Source: Kalmusia sp. IMI 367209 (taxonomy: Eukaryota; Ascomycota; Dothideomycetes; Pleosporales; Didymosphaeriaceae). From it: DNA of 64,000 bases. The position numbers and the translations under genes were made by a program. Shown piece by piece: positions 1 through 11,305 of the stretch (position 1 is the first letter of the stretch; each line of letters starts with the position of its first letter). The notes under the pieces are model-generated. The model searched no databases. It was not told the origin of the DNA and saw only the letters and a list, made by a program, of their open reading frames with translations. Location of the stretch: positions 1,550,001 to 1,614,000 of the forward strand of contig JAPEUQ010000004.1 in assembly GCA_027946365.1 (NCBI GenBank), in the 5' to 3' direction.

Positions 1-207
1 CCGCATCTCTGAAATAGACCTTGAAGCAATGAAAACGCATTTTGATGCATGTATATAGCATTATGACATTTACCATTAGACCAATAAGGGAGGATAAATC
101 TGAACAGAAGAAGTCACGTGTTGCCAAGAATCCCGGTGAACCAGCGGTCGCTAAATATTTAGCGTCAACTTCTCTCACCAGGCAGACGCGTCTTTGTTCA
201 TCCAACA

Positions 208-1290
208 ATGCCATCAAGCGACATGAACCATGAACTATCACATCCAGAAACACACAAAGTTGTACAAGATGCACTGCAGGATCGGAAACGAAAACTCAAC
301 CACGCGCTCGACTGGCAGCCAGATGACAACGCCGCCTTACTGAAACGCCAAGCCACAGGACTCAATAGAGATGAGTTTAACCCTCGTTCATCGCCTTCAA
401 ATGAGCAGAACTCTACGGTCTTTCGATTTCTAGACCTACCAAAAGAGCTACGACTTCTGGTCTATGAGCAGCTCACTCTCAAAATCTCGCACGGCAACAT
501 TGAGCGAGACATGGTCAGTGCCGGTGCTGCACAGTCCTTCTCATTCGCGCTTGTCACCTATTCAATTCCGGGAATCCTTATCTTAGCAACGTGTCGCTTC
601 ATCAATTCTGAAGCCGAGGCGATCATAGAGCGCAAGAAGAAAGAACTACTTGCGGAACCGCCACGAATTTGGGTGCCGTACCGATACAAAGCTCTGCTCT
701 ATGTTGGTGCAGGTCCCGTAGTGGCCCTTGTTGATTACAGCAGGTGGCTGGCAAATGATCCTGGTTTTACTATCGCGGACTACAAAGCTTCAATGCATCG
801 AAACGTTTATCCCCTACTGTATCACGTCCGTGGTGTTGACAAGCATCAAGGCTGGGAATTAGCAGAAGAGATGCTTGAGGAACCGGCATTCCGGAATTTT
901 TTGGTGAAGGCTGCACGGCAACTTCTGCATTGTCAATATACCGTGGGGGAAGAAAGGATACCAGATGCGCGTGTCATCGAGCTAGCCGTGACCTCAAAAG
1001 AAAGGCGAACTCCACGAGCTTTACAGCGGAAGCTGAACCTTTTCCTAGCGAATGATCAGCGTTTTCGAAGTTCTAATATTCGCTTATGTGTCCGCCTTGT
1101 GGATGGAATGTTTCCAACCGAGGAGCAGGTTCCAAATTTTGCTTCGCTTTTTGGTACGCCAGCTTGGGGAAATATCCACCAAAGGACTACCTTTACGCCT
1201 CCAGGGCGATGGTCGCATAGTGGAGTAGTGATGAACAGAATGATTGATCCATGCGAGTGGCGATCCAAGTGGTCTTTAGAAGGTAGCTGA
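208..1290 (+). CDS. F-box/2EXR-like hypothetical protein
   Basis: This single-exon gene encodes 360 residues and I cannot assign it to a pathway. Residues 72 to 90 read RFLDLPKELRLLVYEQL, the type of short helical motif (F-box-like or 2EXR) that opens many lineage-expanded proteins of filamentous ascomycetes. The first 70 residues are polar and probably disordered. No signal peptide or membrane segment is visible. The start is the first ATG; a second in-frame ATG follows five codons later. The rest has mixed hydrophobic and basic composition without a catalytic motif I recognise. If the motif is a true F-box the protein would bind Skp1, but that is inference. The gene is open and uninterrupted, so it is probably functional. 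Confidence 0.75.
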   Translation: MPSSDMNHELSHPETHKVVQDALQDRKRKLNHALDWQPDDNAALLKRQATGLNRDEFNPRSSPSNEQNSTVFRFLDLPKELRLLVYEQLTLKISHGNIERDMVSAGAAQSFSFALVTYSIPGILILATCRFINSEAEAIIERKKKELLAEPPRIWVPYRYKALLYVGAGPVVALVDYSRWLANDPGFTIADYKASMHRNVYPLLYHVRGVDKHQGWELAEEMLEEPAFRNFLVKAARQLLHCQYTVGEERIPDARVIELAVTSKERRTPRALQRKLNLFLANDQRFRSSNIRLCVRLVDGMFPTEEQVPNFASLFGTPAWGNIHQRTTFTPPGRWSHSGVVMNRMIDPCEWRSKWSLEGS

Positions 1291-1647
1291 TAGATACAAG
1301 ACCGAGAATTAATCAACTTTATTAGCTGATAGAAGCACCACGACAGGTTACAAGCTTAAATATAGAAAGATATACTCTACAACGAATAGGATGACCAATC
1401 GACGTTAATATCTAGCTCCCATGCGTCGGGATTTGCTATTTACCCTAGACACACTCACATAATCTTCAGGGCTTAGCATAACACGAGAGGCCACATGCGA
1501 GCGTTCAGCGAAGCACTTCGTGATACTAGAAATCCGCAGGCAAATGTCTATCCTGCATATGAACTCAATCATTCGCCAAATTTTGAAAATGATCGCACGA
1601 ATAAAGCCTTCACCAAGGGTTTCTCTAGCTAGAGTAAGGCCTGATGC
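1291..1647. other. Intergenic spacer
   Basis: This is a convergent space between the 3' ends of two genes. I see no coding sequence, RNA gene or clear repeat. Confidence 0.5.
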
Positions 1648-3013
1648 TCACGAACAATCATCGGAATCTAGCTCACTGACCGCCTTGGCAACAGCGTGTG
1701 CGAAAGCTTCCAAGATGGCAACTAGCACCTTCACGCCAAAATCTCTGAGCCTCATCCCAAGCTCATTGACCGGTGTGAGCAGCACATCAGATGAGCCGTC
1801 CTTGTTCCAACCCGTGAACTGACGGAGAGTTTCGTATGCAAGCAGACATACAGCCATGTTCCATATAGCCCAGAAAAGTTTCTGAGGTCCTTGAATTGCC
1901 TTGATGAGAAGATATATCGTGCCCGTGAACGAGAGCATCTTCTGAATAGTAACTGCTGTCCGGTGATCTTTGATGAGGATTGGGCCTATCTTGGTGGGCA
2001 TTTTCGCGGCTACCTCCGTGTTTGGCGTTGTTCCGAGCTCTGCGAAGATCTTCGCGCGAATGCGGTCTGCGGCGCTCATCTGAGCATTGTTGCTTGCGGG
2101 ACAGTTGTCGTAGTTGGTGAAGCCAAACTGATGGAAGCGGAACTCGTGCTGGTCTATAGCGTCCCTGACTTCTTGTGTGAGACGCTCAGATTTGTACGGG
2201 TTGCCGTGTGTAGTCTCATCCTCGCCATGATCACTCATGTTCGAGGCTGTTTCAGTTGGATCTACTGTACTCAGATCTTCCGCAAGGATTTGGGTCACTG
2301 ATCATTTCGAATACATTAGTTTTTGTTTACCGTTCAGATGGAAAATACTCACAACGTGTAGCAGGGCGAAGAGCGGGATACAATCCTACGACTGGACTGT
2401 TGACTGAACTGGTGACTGGATTGATGACCGAACTAGCATCGTTGAACTTGGAACTGCCAGATTCGGAGCTGGAGCCCTCACATGCCTTGCGCAACGACTC
2501 CGCTTTTGCACTCGTGGCATCTCGCTTTTGCTCCCTACTTCTTCCACGCTCTTCAGCAGCTACGGCTTGTAAACCTTCCAAAATGGCATCTCCAATCCCA
2601 AGCACCTTCATAGCTTTGCTATCGGAATGCCTAGACTTCTCGCTCGCTGGGCTCTCGAGCAGCTTCGCATGAGACGCGTCCTCTCCAAGCTGTTTCATGT
2701 CCTCCTGCCGCTTGTACAGTTGTATCTTCTCTGGGTGGCTCAGATGTTTGTTCTCCTCCTTCAGCTTCTCCCACTCGTCAAGATCTAAGACACGTGAGCG
2801 TTCCGACGGGTGCAGTCCGACCTTTTCGAATCCAGGCTTTTGATTTTCGATACCAAGTGAGGAAGTCCTGGGCGACATGCTGCTGCTATCCGTGCTCAAC
2901 CTTGCGCGTGAATGACCGCTTTTGAAGAGCTTCTTGAAGCGATTCTGTTTCTCGGAACGCTTCTCCGTCGGCGTGCTAGGTGTGGGGTCGTTCTCGGCAC
3001 TGAGACGGGCCAT
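1648..3013 (-). CDS. Hypothetical protein with charged N-terminal half and C-terminal hydrophobic segments
   Basis: Two exons join into one 436-residue protein: 3013-2353 and 2297-1648. The 55-base intron has a GTGAGT donor, a CTAAT branch site and a CAG acceptor, and the frame is kept across it. The start chosen is the ATG of MARLSAENDP; upstream in-frame codons lack an ATG. The first 220 residues are rich in Ser, Lys and Glu with a likely coiled stretch (DEWEKLKEENKHLSHPEKIQ), and contain the basic patch NRFKKLFKSG. The second half has two hydrophobic stretches around SFTGTIYLLIKA and FWAIWNMAVCLLAYETL, so it may be membrane associated. I recognise no family. Each exon alone would look like a separate gene, but the splice junction links them. 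Confidence 0.7.
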
Positions 3014-3966
3014 TGCTACGGGCGCTACGCAGGATGCGGATGACTTTCTGCGGTGTTGGAGACAAAGTTGCTGCGATCTAATTGTTGAACCTGGCAGTTC
3101 GCGTTTGTTTGTTGCCAAGACGCGTTCTCCGTTGAACAGTGAAAGATGAATACATAAGCGAGTGAACATGTGACTGTAAGAGTCACTAGGGCCTCTCAGA
3201 ACCCGACACAAGAAGTCGTATGACTGGTATACATCATTACACTGGTGATAAAATCTTCTGATTATGAGCCTACCTCCACGTAGCCCATCGTGAGAAGAAA
3301 GAAAAGGCTTATAGCGGAATAACCACCGTCTCGCCCAAAATCAAAAGTAGCGATATCTTGTGACATGTCAATTGAGGCGTGTTGCGTAGGTGAGACATGT
3401 TTGGTGCATGGTTAAGCAGGTGGCATACACGATTTCAGCGATAAAGAGTGAAATCTGGCTAGCGCATGAAGGGTGATGACGATGTGAGAAAGCTATCAGT
3501 CGGATGCCCAAAGGATAGGACATGGTTCATCTGTGCCAGAGCTAATATCTGGGGCATGTTCCACCCGAAAACGAACACTCGCCAAGATTCACTAATTGCG
3601 GTGCTAGACAGAGGCCCGACCATGTTTCTAGGTGGTTGGGCACGTATGAACAACATTGCTCATTCGACCACCTTACGATGTGTACAATTCGAATGAAGAA
3701 GCTGTGAAGTTCGTAATTTGCTAGAGTGGCAGATCAAGGATTTGGCCCGAGCGCATACTTGAGTGAAACCATGGAGCCGTCCAACCAGCACGCCGGTACT
3801 GCATCGCTACTTCAACACCAGCATTTCTCTCCCTCATGCCACATTCCCGCATTGGATCGGCCTTGTAGAAGTTGTGTTTCAAAAACCTGCCAAGAACTCG
3901 CTCTCGTCGCCATCGCCATCGCCATCACACTTCTCACCGGATCCACCCGGTCGCTTAATTCGAGAC
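3014..3966. other. Divergent intergenic region
   Basis: This space separates two divergently transcribed genes and should carry both promoters. No confident gene is visible. An open stretch in frame with the next gene extends back to 3763 but begins with GTG, so the true first exon of that gene could lie here. Confidence 0.45.
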
Positions 3967-4470
3967 ATGGTCGCACGCAATCTCGCAAACATGTTCGTTG
4001 CACTCTACTGCTTCATGCGTAACCTCGCCCTAGGGGTCCTTGTCCTAATGATTTTCGTTCACGAGCCGACCTTCCAGTTCCTCCACTGGTCATTACTTCA
4101 AATCCACATCGCTCTGCGACACGCTTTCCTATATCTGCGCGCCAATTTCGCAGATGAAACTTCGATCAACCTGAGCCTAAAGGTGTGGCTCGCTCAGTAC
4201 ATCCGCGTCGCTCTCAGGTACTTCGCGCCACTACTTCGGCCAGTCCTTCCTTGGGTGACGCGGTATGGAACAGACCTAGTTCGCGCATACCCGCGATACT
4301 TGTGTACTCTAAACAATGGCTTGGTGAATGCTGCAAAGTACTTGGTAGATGTGATAATGGAAGAGGATGGAATGGGGATGAACGAGGCTTGGAACGCTGC
4401 TGGGGAAGGCCTGGCAGGTTACTGCACAACAGCAGTGCAGACGGCGGCACAGACAGCACCGCCGGAGTAG
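3967..4470 (+). CDS. Hypothetical membrane-associated protein
   Basis: From the first in-frame ATG the gene encodes 167 residues. A strongly hydrophobic stretch (ALYCFMRNLALGVLVLMIFV, about residues 11 to 30) can form a membrane helix. Several amphipathic segments follow, with aromatic and basic residues in the middle. The C-terminus is Ala/Thr rich. No family is recognised. The reading frame is open for another 68 codons upstream, starting at a GTG at 3763, so a spliced upstream exon or a longer N-terminus is possible. An overlapping ATG at 3771 is in another frame. I treat the 5' end as uncertain and the gene as probable only. Confidence 0.45.
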   Translation: MVARNLANMFVALYCFMRNLALGVLVLMIFVHEPTFQFLHWSLLQIHIALRHAFLYLRANFADETSINLSLKVWLAQYIRVALRYFAPLLRPVLPWVTRYGTDLVRAYPRYLCTLNNGLVNAAKYLVDVIMEEDGMGMNEAWNAAGEGLAGYCTTAVQTAAQTAPPE

Positions 4471-4823
4471 ACTACTTGTGCGGATCGCGTCTATGGTAGA
4501 GCGTGACGACCGCTCTGTTCATTTGGGGCAGACACATGAGCAGATGCATTTCTATAGGATCCAGGTTTGAACTCAGTGACATGTTTTTCAAGTCAGCATT
4601 GGACGGATAATCCTCAAGAATATCATGTTATCAGGCATTCTTCCCGTAATGAATTTGAATGAATGACTGTTACGTATCGTGGGGCTTGGCACTTCGCAGT
4701 GAGATGGTCTGTGGTGAAGACTCTAGCACCTTTCGTTTCACTCGGTACGAAGCAAGCACACACTCTTTGCTACGCTCGCCCTTCAACTTTGTTTGCTTGA
4801 ACTATCAGCCTCCAATTCTCAAT
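4471..4823. other. Intergenic spacer, promoter of the MYND gene
   Basis: No gene is visible. The segment lies between two same-strand genes and must hold the 3' end of one and the promoter of the next. Confidence 0.5.
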
Positions 4824-5768
4824 ATGGCGAAGACGGTCCGCCTCAAATGCGCTAGGTGCGCGCGTGCGCCGGGCCCGAACGAGGATGGCCTCATGCTCTG
4901 CAAGTGCAAAGGTCGCCGCTATTGCAACAAAGCGTGTCGAAAGGCCGACGAGAAAACCCACGCACCTGACTGCAACACAATCGAAATCTTGGCCAAGCCC
5001 GGTAACATGGCCCGCGCAGTAGACATGATCAAGCTGCGCGACAGAAGTTCAAGTGAGGCCGCGAAGCAAGAAAACGTCGTCTTCCACCTCATCCTTGTGA
5101 TTCGAGAACCGCGGCGGCAAAAACAGGCCCGATACATAGGGCCGTTCTTAGAGTTTGACAGTCTGGAGCAGAAAATCCAGGAGACAGTGAGAGACTTCGA
5201 CAGCGTCATCCCGAGCGCCGCCTTCCTCTCGGAACTCCTCAATTCACCAGTCGGTGGCCTCGCTGGTGTCGAAGAGGTCCGGATCCCTCTTGCTGGACTT
5301 CAGAACATCATCTATTTACAGGTTCCGTTTGAGAAGCGGCCATACATCAAATATTGCTACCGAAACACTTTGTGGAGCCTGAGGAAGCTGTTATACGTCG
5401 TCGTGATTGACATACCGAGATCCCAGATGACCAGGCACGAAAAGGAGGATCGATATGTGAGCAAGGTCGAGGTCTTTGGTACATTCGGGAGCTTGCTCGC
5501 TGCAAACGCATGCGTCAGCGCGTTAGTAGAGCGATGGAATAAAGAAAAGGGGTACGAAGCGACGCCAATCCCGGTCAAACCCAACTCGGTACAAGGAGTT
5601 CAGACATCGCGGAGGAAAGGTACGGAAATGAAGCGGGTTCGAATCGTGACGAGGACTCTGTTGCAAGCCGGAGCGACCAAAGGAACGGACGGGGAGACAA
5701 CTGCGATAAGGCCTCAGGGCAGGAACGATTTCGCCAAACGTATACGGGTCGTGGAGCACACGGACTAA
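4824..5768 (+). CDS. MYND-type zinc finger protein
   Basis: The 314-residue protein opens with a MYND finger: Cys 9, 12, 26, 28, 34, 38, His 46 and Cys 50 give the Cys/His pattern that binds two zinc ions and usually mediates protein-protein contact. The start is the ATG at 4824, 15 codons before the second cysteine pair; the open frame runs upstream without a good reason to begin earlier. The remaining 260 residues have no recognised domain. Basic stretches near the C-terminus (SRRKGTEMKRVRIV) could be a nuclear signal. The gene has a single exon. Many fungi hold numerous such stand-alone MYND proteins of unknown role, so function stays open. Confidence 0.8.
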   Translation: MAKTVRLKCARCARAPGPNEDGLMLCKCKGRRYCNKACRKADEKTHAPDCNTIEILAKPGNMARAVDMIKLRDRSSSEAAKQENVVFHLILVIREPRRQKQARYIGPFLEFDSLEQKIQETVRDFDSVIPSAAFLSELLNSPVGGLAGVEEVRIPLAGLQNIIYLQVPFEKRPYIKYCYRNTLWSLRKLLYVVVIDIPRSQMTRHEKEDRYVSKVEVFGTFGSLLAANACVSALVERWNKEKGYEATPIPVKPNSVQGVQTSRRKGTEMKRVRIVTRTLLQAGATKGTDGETTAIRPQGRNDFAKRIRVVEHTD

Positions 5769-7832
5769 TTGCGAGCTGTTACAGAAGAGAGGACATGCAC
5801 AAAGTATGGTTTATACCCGTGACGAGAGCGTCTAGCACGCCAGGATACAACAGACGGCTATGAAATTCTTCTAGCGTTTCTTCGAACATGTTCATGGCAG
5901 CGCTGTTGGGTGTCATTGGTCACGCTATGATTGGACTCACATGTTGACGAATAATAGAGACATACAGCACCATATACAAGTATTAGATTGCCATCTGACT
6001 AATGATTGTAGACATGTTGGATCGCGCGAGGCTGGCAGCAGTGCGCGAGGCTATCACAATGCAATGACGTAACGACGCCCTCGCTTAGTGGCTGGAATAT
6101 AACTGGATGCAACGTCGCAATCTAGCCTTCGGTCCACTCACCGCTCCTCCTTGCATCCCGCCCTACACCCTACACCCTACACCCTACACTGCCTTGCAGC
6201 CTCGCCGCCTTTTCCAAATCGTACACGAGGCTGCAAGCCGACTGCATGAACTGCACGTTGTGTTCCACAAGCGGTCTGCATGCACTCCCACGTTCCTTGC
6301 CTCGCTCCCCGAGGGGCGCACCAACGTGTCATTTCTAATCATACAGACGTCTACATGCCTTTTTCGAGGCATCAAGCAGGCCTGCATTCTGATTGGTCGG
6401 ATTTGTATAGACGACGGTGAGCTGTGGATCTCACGAGCCGCCCTCCGGAAAGCCATAGGGCTGAGTACTAAGGCTTAGAACCTGGTGATCCCACGCGCAA
6501 CGAGTCAGCTTGCAACGTTTCCTGACAGCTTGCATCTACCTGCGCCGAGTTGGGTCCTCAAGTCCAGAAAGTCCAGCGCACGGATCGAATCAGACATGTG
6601 GGCTCGCGTGGTGGTCAGCTCGAGCTCCCACCTTAGCCAGATGATGTCGACTACTGCAGGGACAGCTTCGAGTCAGACCGTTGTGTACTGTGGACCCGGC
6701 TCCAGGGAATGGGTGAGACATTTTCCATTTCGAGTCGTCCGTATCTACGCGGAAGAGCTCGGTTTCGTCGGCTCATTCGTGTTTGACCATCTACCAACGA
6801 CAACCAAGAGTTGCACGTCAGAATTCGGATCTGAGAAAGCCACATTACGACACTCGGCACTCTTCCACCGCTTCAGTTTTTCTTTGAGCATCTCGCCTGA
6901 CCGTTGATCGCGTGTGATGATGCTGCAATGCAAACTATGACTCCTATCATGCCGTCAACTCGAGCCACGATATTCCCCTTGCGTCTCGAGGCAAGTGCTG
7001 CGCCTTTAAACAGAATACGACAAGGCACAATGGTGTGATTTGTGTCACGGCCGAATCATGTTACAGTGTCACAAGAGAGGACTATACACGGCATACCGCG
7101 CAGCCTTTCCAGGAGGTGGTTGTGTGGTACTGCTGGAGGGGAAGTGCTACTTTGCACTCGAGCATATTCGTCGAATTATTGCATAGCACATGGCTACTCT
7201 GCACTGCTTGGTCGGTCTGCAAGGGAAAATTCTTCACCTCCAGACCACCGACAACAACAACATGCCGTCACTACACGGGAACACCAGAAGTCGGTCAGGC
7301 TGGCAGCATTGCCAGCCAGATAAGGTCTAGTTTCCCGCCCCAAAGCCACGCCGAAATGGAGTCCAGCGAACGAGGGCCTCCGCCCGCGGCTCGGCTGCTG
7401 TGTGCCGCTGAACGCTACGGGCGCGACCCACGCCTATTGCTGGGTATGCATCCGTGTACAGCTGGGATGGTTCGGTGCCTTGTCTGCCTGTCCGCCTTTT
7501 TGTAATGGCTGGGCTAGCGCTGCATGCCCGTTCAACGGGTCGTGTTCACCGTTGGAAGATGATTCGCCGTGCCTAATCTGGGCGGGGATTTTGGCGGCAG
7601 AGCCGAGGAGGACCCCCGTGTCTGACCGCCCCACTTAATTCTCACTGGGTGCGGGCTGTTGCTGAAAATACACCACCCGAAAGTCTGAGCTTGTGCCGTC
7701 ACTGCTGCGGCTGAGTGCCTTCATCGCAACGTGCAATCGTTTATTAATGTGCTTTGAGCCCCCAATGGACGCCATCCCCTCTCCACAGTTCTCTCAACCC
7801 CTGGGCACTCTTAGCCAGGCGGACGATTGACC
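5769..7832. other. Long gene-poor spacer upstream of the calpain gene
   Basis: About 2 kb contains no gene I can support; short open frames here lack family resemblance and conserved start context. It holds a four-copy 7-base repeat at 6161-6188. The last few hundred bases are C-rich on the coding strand and may be the promoter and leader of the calpain gene. Confidence 0.5.
6161..6188. repeat. Four perfect CCCTACA heptamers
   Basis: The unit CCCTACA occurs four times in tandem. It resembles the fungal telomere repeat CCCTAA with an inserted C, but the position between ordinary genes argues for a simple microsatellite. Confidence 0.8.
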
Positions 7833-10800
7833 ATGGACTCTCAAATCTCCCATGTCGACATGGTAAACATCACCAGACCGCAATCCAGAGCTCCCAGCAT
7901 GGCCGCCAACGAAGTTCCCATTCCACCTAGGCCCCGGCTTCGCGTGAAGAAACAGCCTCCCCAGAAGAGCATTGACCAATTCTGGGACAAGTTCACCACC
8001 AAACACCCAGGCAAAGTCTTTACCGTTCTACCGGACAACCTCTATGCGAAACGCGCCGCAGCCTACGCGCCTCGGGGCTCTATTCCGGGCCAGAATGCGC
8101 TGGCTTCCTACCAAGAGGCAGTCGATGCCTGTGTCAAAAAAAGGTATACAAGATCGTCAAAGAGTGTCGCCGGTTGAATCAGAAGTACCGGGACCCGCAC
8201 TTTGACATTGAGGCCGACTTCAAACGATCACAGCAATTCCCAGATATCCCACCAGATTGTTTGGCCGCATTGACTGAGGATACGACCACTTTTCAGCCCA
8301 TGTCTGTCAAGAGAATCGAGGTACGCCAACGTTCTGGAGCTGCGCCGCGTATTACCCCGCTAATTGCTTTTGCGAACTGTAGGACATCTTCGATCGACCC
8401 CAATTCTTCATCGAAGGCGCCACCGCGAACGACGTCCGACAAGGCAACGATGGCGACTGCTGGTTCATGTCCGCGCTGGCCACCATAAGCAATAAAGAGG
8501 AATTGATTCAGAGGGTCTGCGTCGCGCGCGACGAACAGGTTGGCGTATACGGGTTTGTGTTCCACAGAGGTAAGGTCCCGAAGGCTGCGCGAGCTGAACA
8601 ACGCGCTGACGTCGCACAGATGGAGAGTGGATCTCGGAAGTTATCGACGATAAGCTATACCTGATCAAGGAGGACTTTGATGAAGCTACACTTGGCCGGC
8701 ACCAATGGCTCGAGCTCCAGAACCGAAAGAGCCCTGAGGACGAATATCGCACAGTGATGCAAACGGGCTCCCGAGCCTTGTACTTTGCACAATGTAGCGA
8801 TCCGAATGAGACATGGCTGCCCCTCCTCGAGAAGGCCTATGCGAAGGCACACGGCGACTACTCGGCCATCGATGGAGGCTTCGTTGGTGAAGGCATTGAG
8901 GATCTCACCGGTGGCGTCACTTCCGAGGTCTTCGCAACGGACATACTTGACAAGGAGAAATTCTGGCGCGAGGAACTTCTCAACGTGAACAAGACATTTC
9001 TCTTTGGCTGTGGACAAATGGGCGGCATTTACGGCCAAAGGAAAGGTATCCAAGAAAAGCATGCATACTCCATCATGGAGGCCCGTGAGATTGACGGGCA
9101 GCGGCTTCTTAAACTTCGTAATCCCTGGGGTCGCACCGAGTGGACCGGCCGTTGGAGTGACGGGTCCGAGGAATGGACGCCCGAGTGGATGCAGAAGCTC
9201 AATCACAAGTTCGGCGACGACGGTGTCTTCTGGATTTCTTACAAGGACCTACTGCGACACTACCAGCACTTCGATCGAACTCGTCTTTTCGGACCCAGTG
9301 GACTGTCTCGCAGCAGTGGACGAGCGTCAACGTCCCCTGGTCGGTCGATTATCTAGACACCAAGTTCAAAGTTCACTTATCCAAGCCTAGCCCTGTTGTC
9401 ATCGTGCTTAGCCAGTTGGACGATCGTTACTTCGAAGGTCTTCAGGGCCAATACGAGTTCAATCTGCAGTTCCGCCTTCACAAAGACGATGAAGAGGACT
9501 ACATCGTACGCAGTAACACTGCTTACTTTATGAAGCGCTCCGTCTCTATGGAGCTGGATCTTGAAGCGGGTAATTATACCGTTCTCCTCAAGGTCAAGGC
9601 GACGAGACTTGACAATCCTACACCCGAGGAAATCATTCGCTTGAACTGTAACAAGCGACGCGAAAAGCTTCTTTCTATCGGCCTGTCGTATGATCTTGCC
9701 CATGCTAAAGGACACTTCAGGGAACAAGAGAAAGAGAAGCTTGTTCGCGAGCGCGAGCAGAAGATTGAGCGTAAGAAAGCGCAGATGAAGCAGTCATACG
9801 AGCAGCGCCAAAAACTCCGCAGGAAAGCTAAGCTGCGGCAGCAGAGGAAGGCTGCAAAGCAATCACACAGGAAGCCAAAGATCAGCGAGCTCCGAGAGGT
9901 CCAAAAGAAGCTTGAAGACCTCACTGGACTGGGAATAAACGTCGAAGATGAAGGGCGTCCCCTCTGACAACGAGCCAGAGATTAAGCCCATGCACCCGAA
10001 TGTGACACGCCATACAAGAGCGGCTAGCACTGGTGGTGTCGACATGGCCCGCAAACGCTCATCGAGCCCGAGTGGCGGATATGGCGGTCGAGGTGGATAC
10101 AATCGTGGTCGAGATGGATATAATGCGGCTCTTCCAGGAGCTCTGCAAGGCCGTGGAGGCTGTAAGTGTTGTCATCCGTAAAGGTTGCCCCAAAATTCAT
10201 CTGTGCTAACACCATTTCCAGACAATCGTGATGCTGGTCAAGGATCAAGCATGGCTGAGGCACTTGCTCAATCAGGTCAGAGCAACCCAACGCCGCGCTC
10301 ATCAAGTCCAAGCCGCGGCTATGGTGGCCGGGGTGGTTACAACCAAAATCCCGGTTTCGAAGGCAGAGGCGGTTATAACCAGAATGCAGCTGGTTTTGAA
10401 GGACGCGGTGGTAAGTACAATCTCTTCTTCTTTTAAGTCTTGATATTCTTCTCTTTCATGGTTATACTGACTTGTTGACAGGCTACAATGCTGATGCATA
10501 TCAAGGCCGTGATGGATACAATGGACGCGACGGGTATAACGGACGCGACGGATACAATGGTCGAGATGGTTATAACGGGCGTGATGGCTACAATGGCCGC
10601 GATGGCTACAATGAGGGCGGTCAAACCGATTCGCCAATCCCTACTCCGATGTCCGAGGAGTTCACCCCTTCGCAACGGCCTTATAGCCCCCGTCCCGATC
10701 GTCGACCCACTCAGCCTTCTCCCGCCCAATCTCGTCGAGCAACTCTCTCGCCTATCCCTGGTATCCGCCCTGGTATTTCTGTCCTACGCAGCCGGGGTGC

Positions 10801-11305
10801 TAGCGTTACCTCCCATCGCGCTCGCCAGGGTGTATACTCACCCTCTGAGATGTCCGACTACTCGTCATGGGACTCTGAGCTCGATGGTCCCGACTCCTGC
10901 GACTCTGATTTCGATCCTTCGGACCAGGAGGAGCTTCCTCGCTTCCTTGAACCTGTTCGCTACCGCAACCGGTACGTATACGATGACGAGGAAGACGAGT
11001 TCGAGCGCGATCCTTGGAACGCTGTGTGCGTGCTCGGGCTGCGCGTGTATTCGAAAGATACCGATGTTACCATCGAAGTGCTCAATGGCGAAGGCGAGCG
11101 CAAGAAGAGCGATGGCGACGATCGTTCTTCCATCATCAGTGTGCCGCGCAAGGAGAAAGAACTAGATGTCGACGACAGTGCGGCTGATGCAACAAGCCCG
11201 CTTAGAACAAGGGGCAACCTGGATTCGGCCCTCGCGCAGCAGGTGCAGCACGTTGGTAGCGCGCCTGCTGGACAAGAAACGGATCGCCAAGGTACACTGT
11301 CCTAA
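7833..11305 (+). CDS. Calpain-family cysteine protease with GRDGYN repeat tail (frame broken in three short runs)
   Basis: This encodes a calpain-type cysteine protease. The catalytic Cys lies in GNDGDCWFMSA (about 8440-8475), His in KHAYSIMEARE and Asn in RNPWGR. Domain III-like sequence, a Lys/Arg/Glu/Gln-rich coiled region, GRGGYN/GRDGYN repeats and an acidic C-terminus follow. Clear introns: 8321-8382, 8570-8619, 10162-10221 and 10411-10481. The family reading frame shifts three times with no usable intron: at an A7 run (8136-8142), at CCC (9294-9296) and near GGG (9953-9955). Each needs one base added or removed. Long intact coding stretches on both sides suggest sequencing indels or very recent damage. 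Substrate is unknown. Confidence 0.85.
10505..10612 (+). repeat. Six 18-base repeats encoding GRDGYN
   Basis: Six in-frame copies of an 18-base unit encode GRDGYN, differing mostly at third codon positions, so the protein repeat is better conserved than the DNA. Looser GRGGYN units precede it in the two upstream exons of the calpain gene. Confidence 0.9.

Noticed and set aside
5769..7832. Several 60-156 codon open frames between the MYND and calpain genes
   Set aside because: They overlap on both strands, often lack ATG starts, and show no family resemblance or splice-linked continuation.
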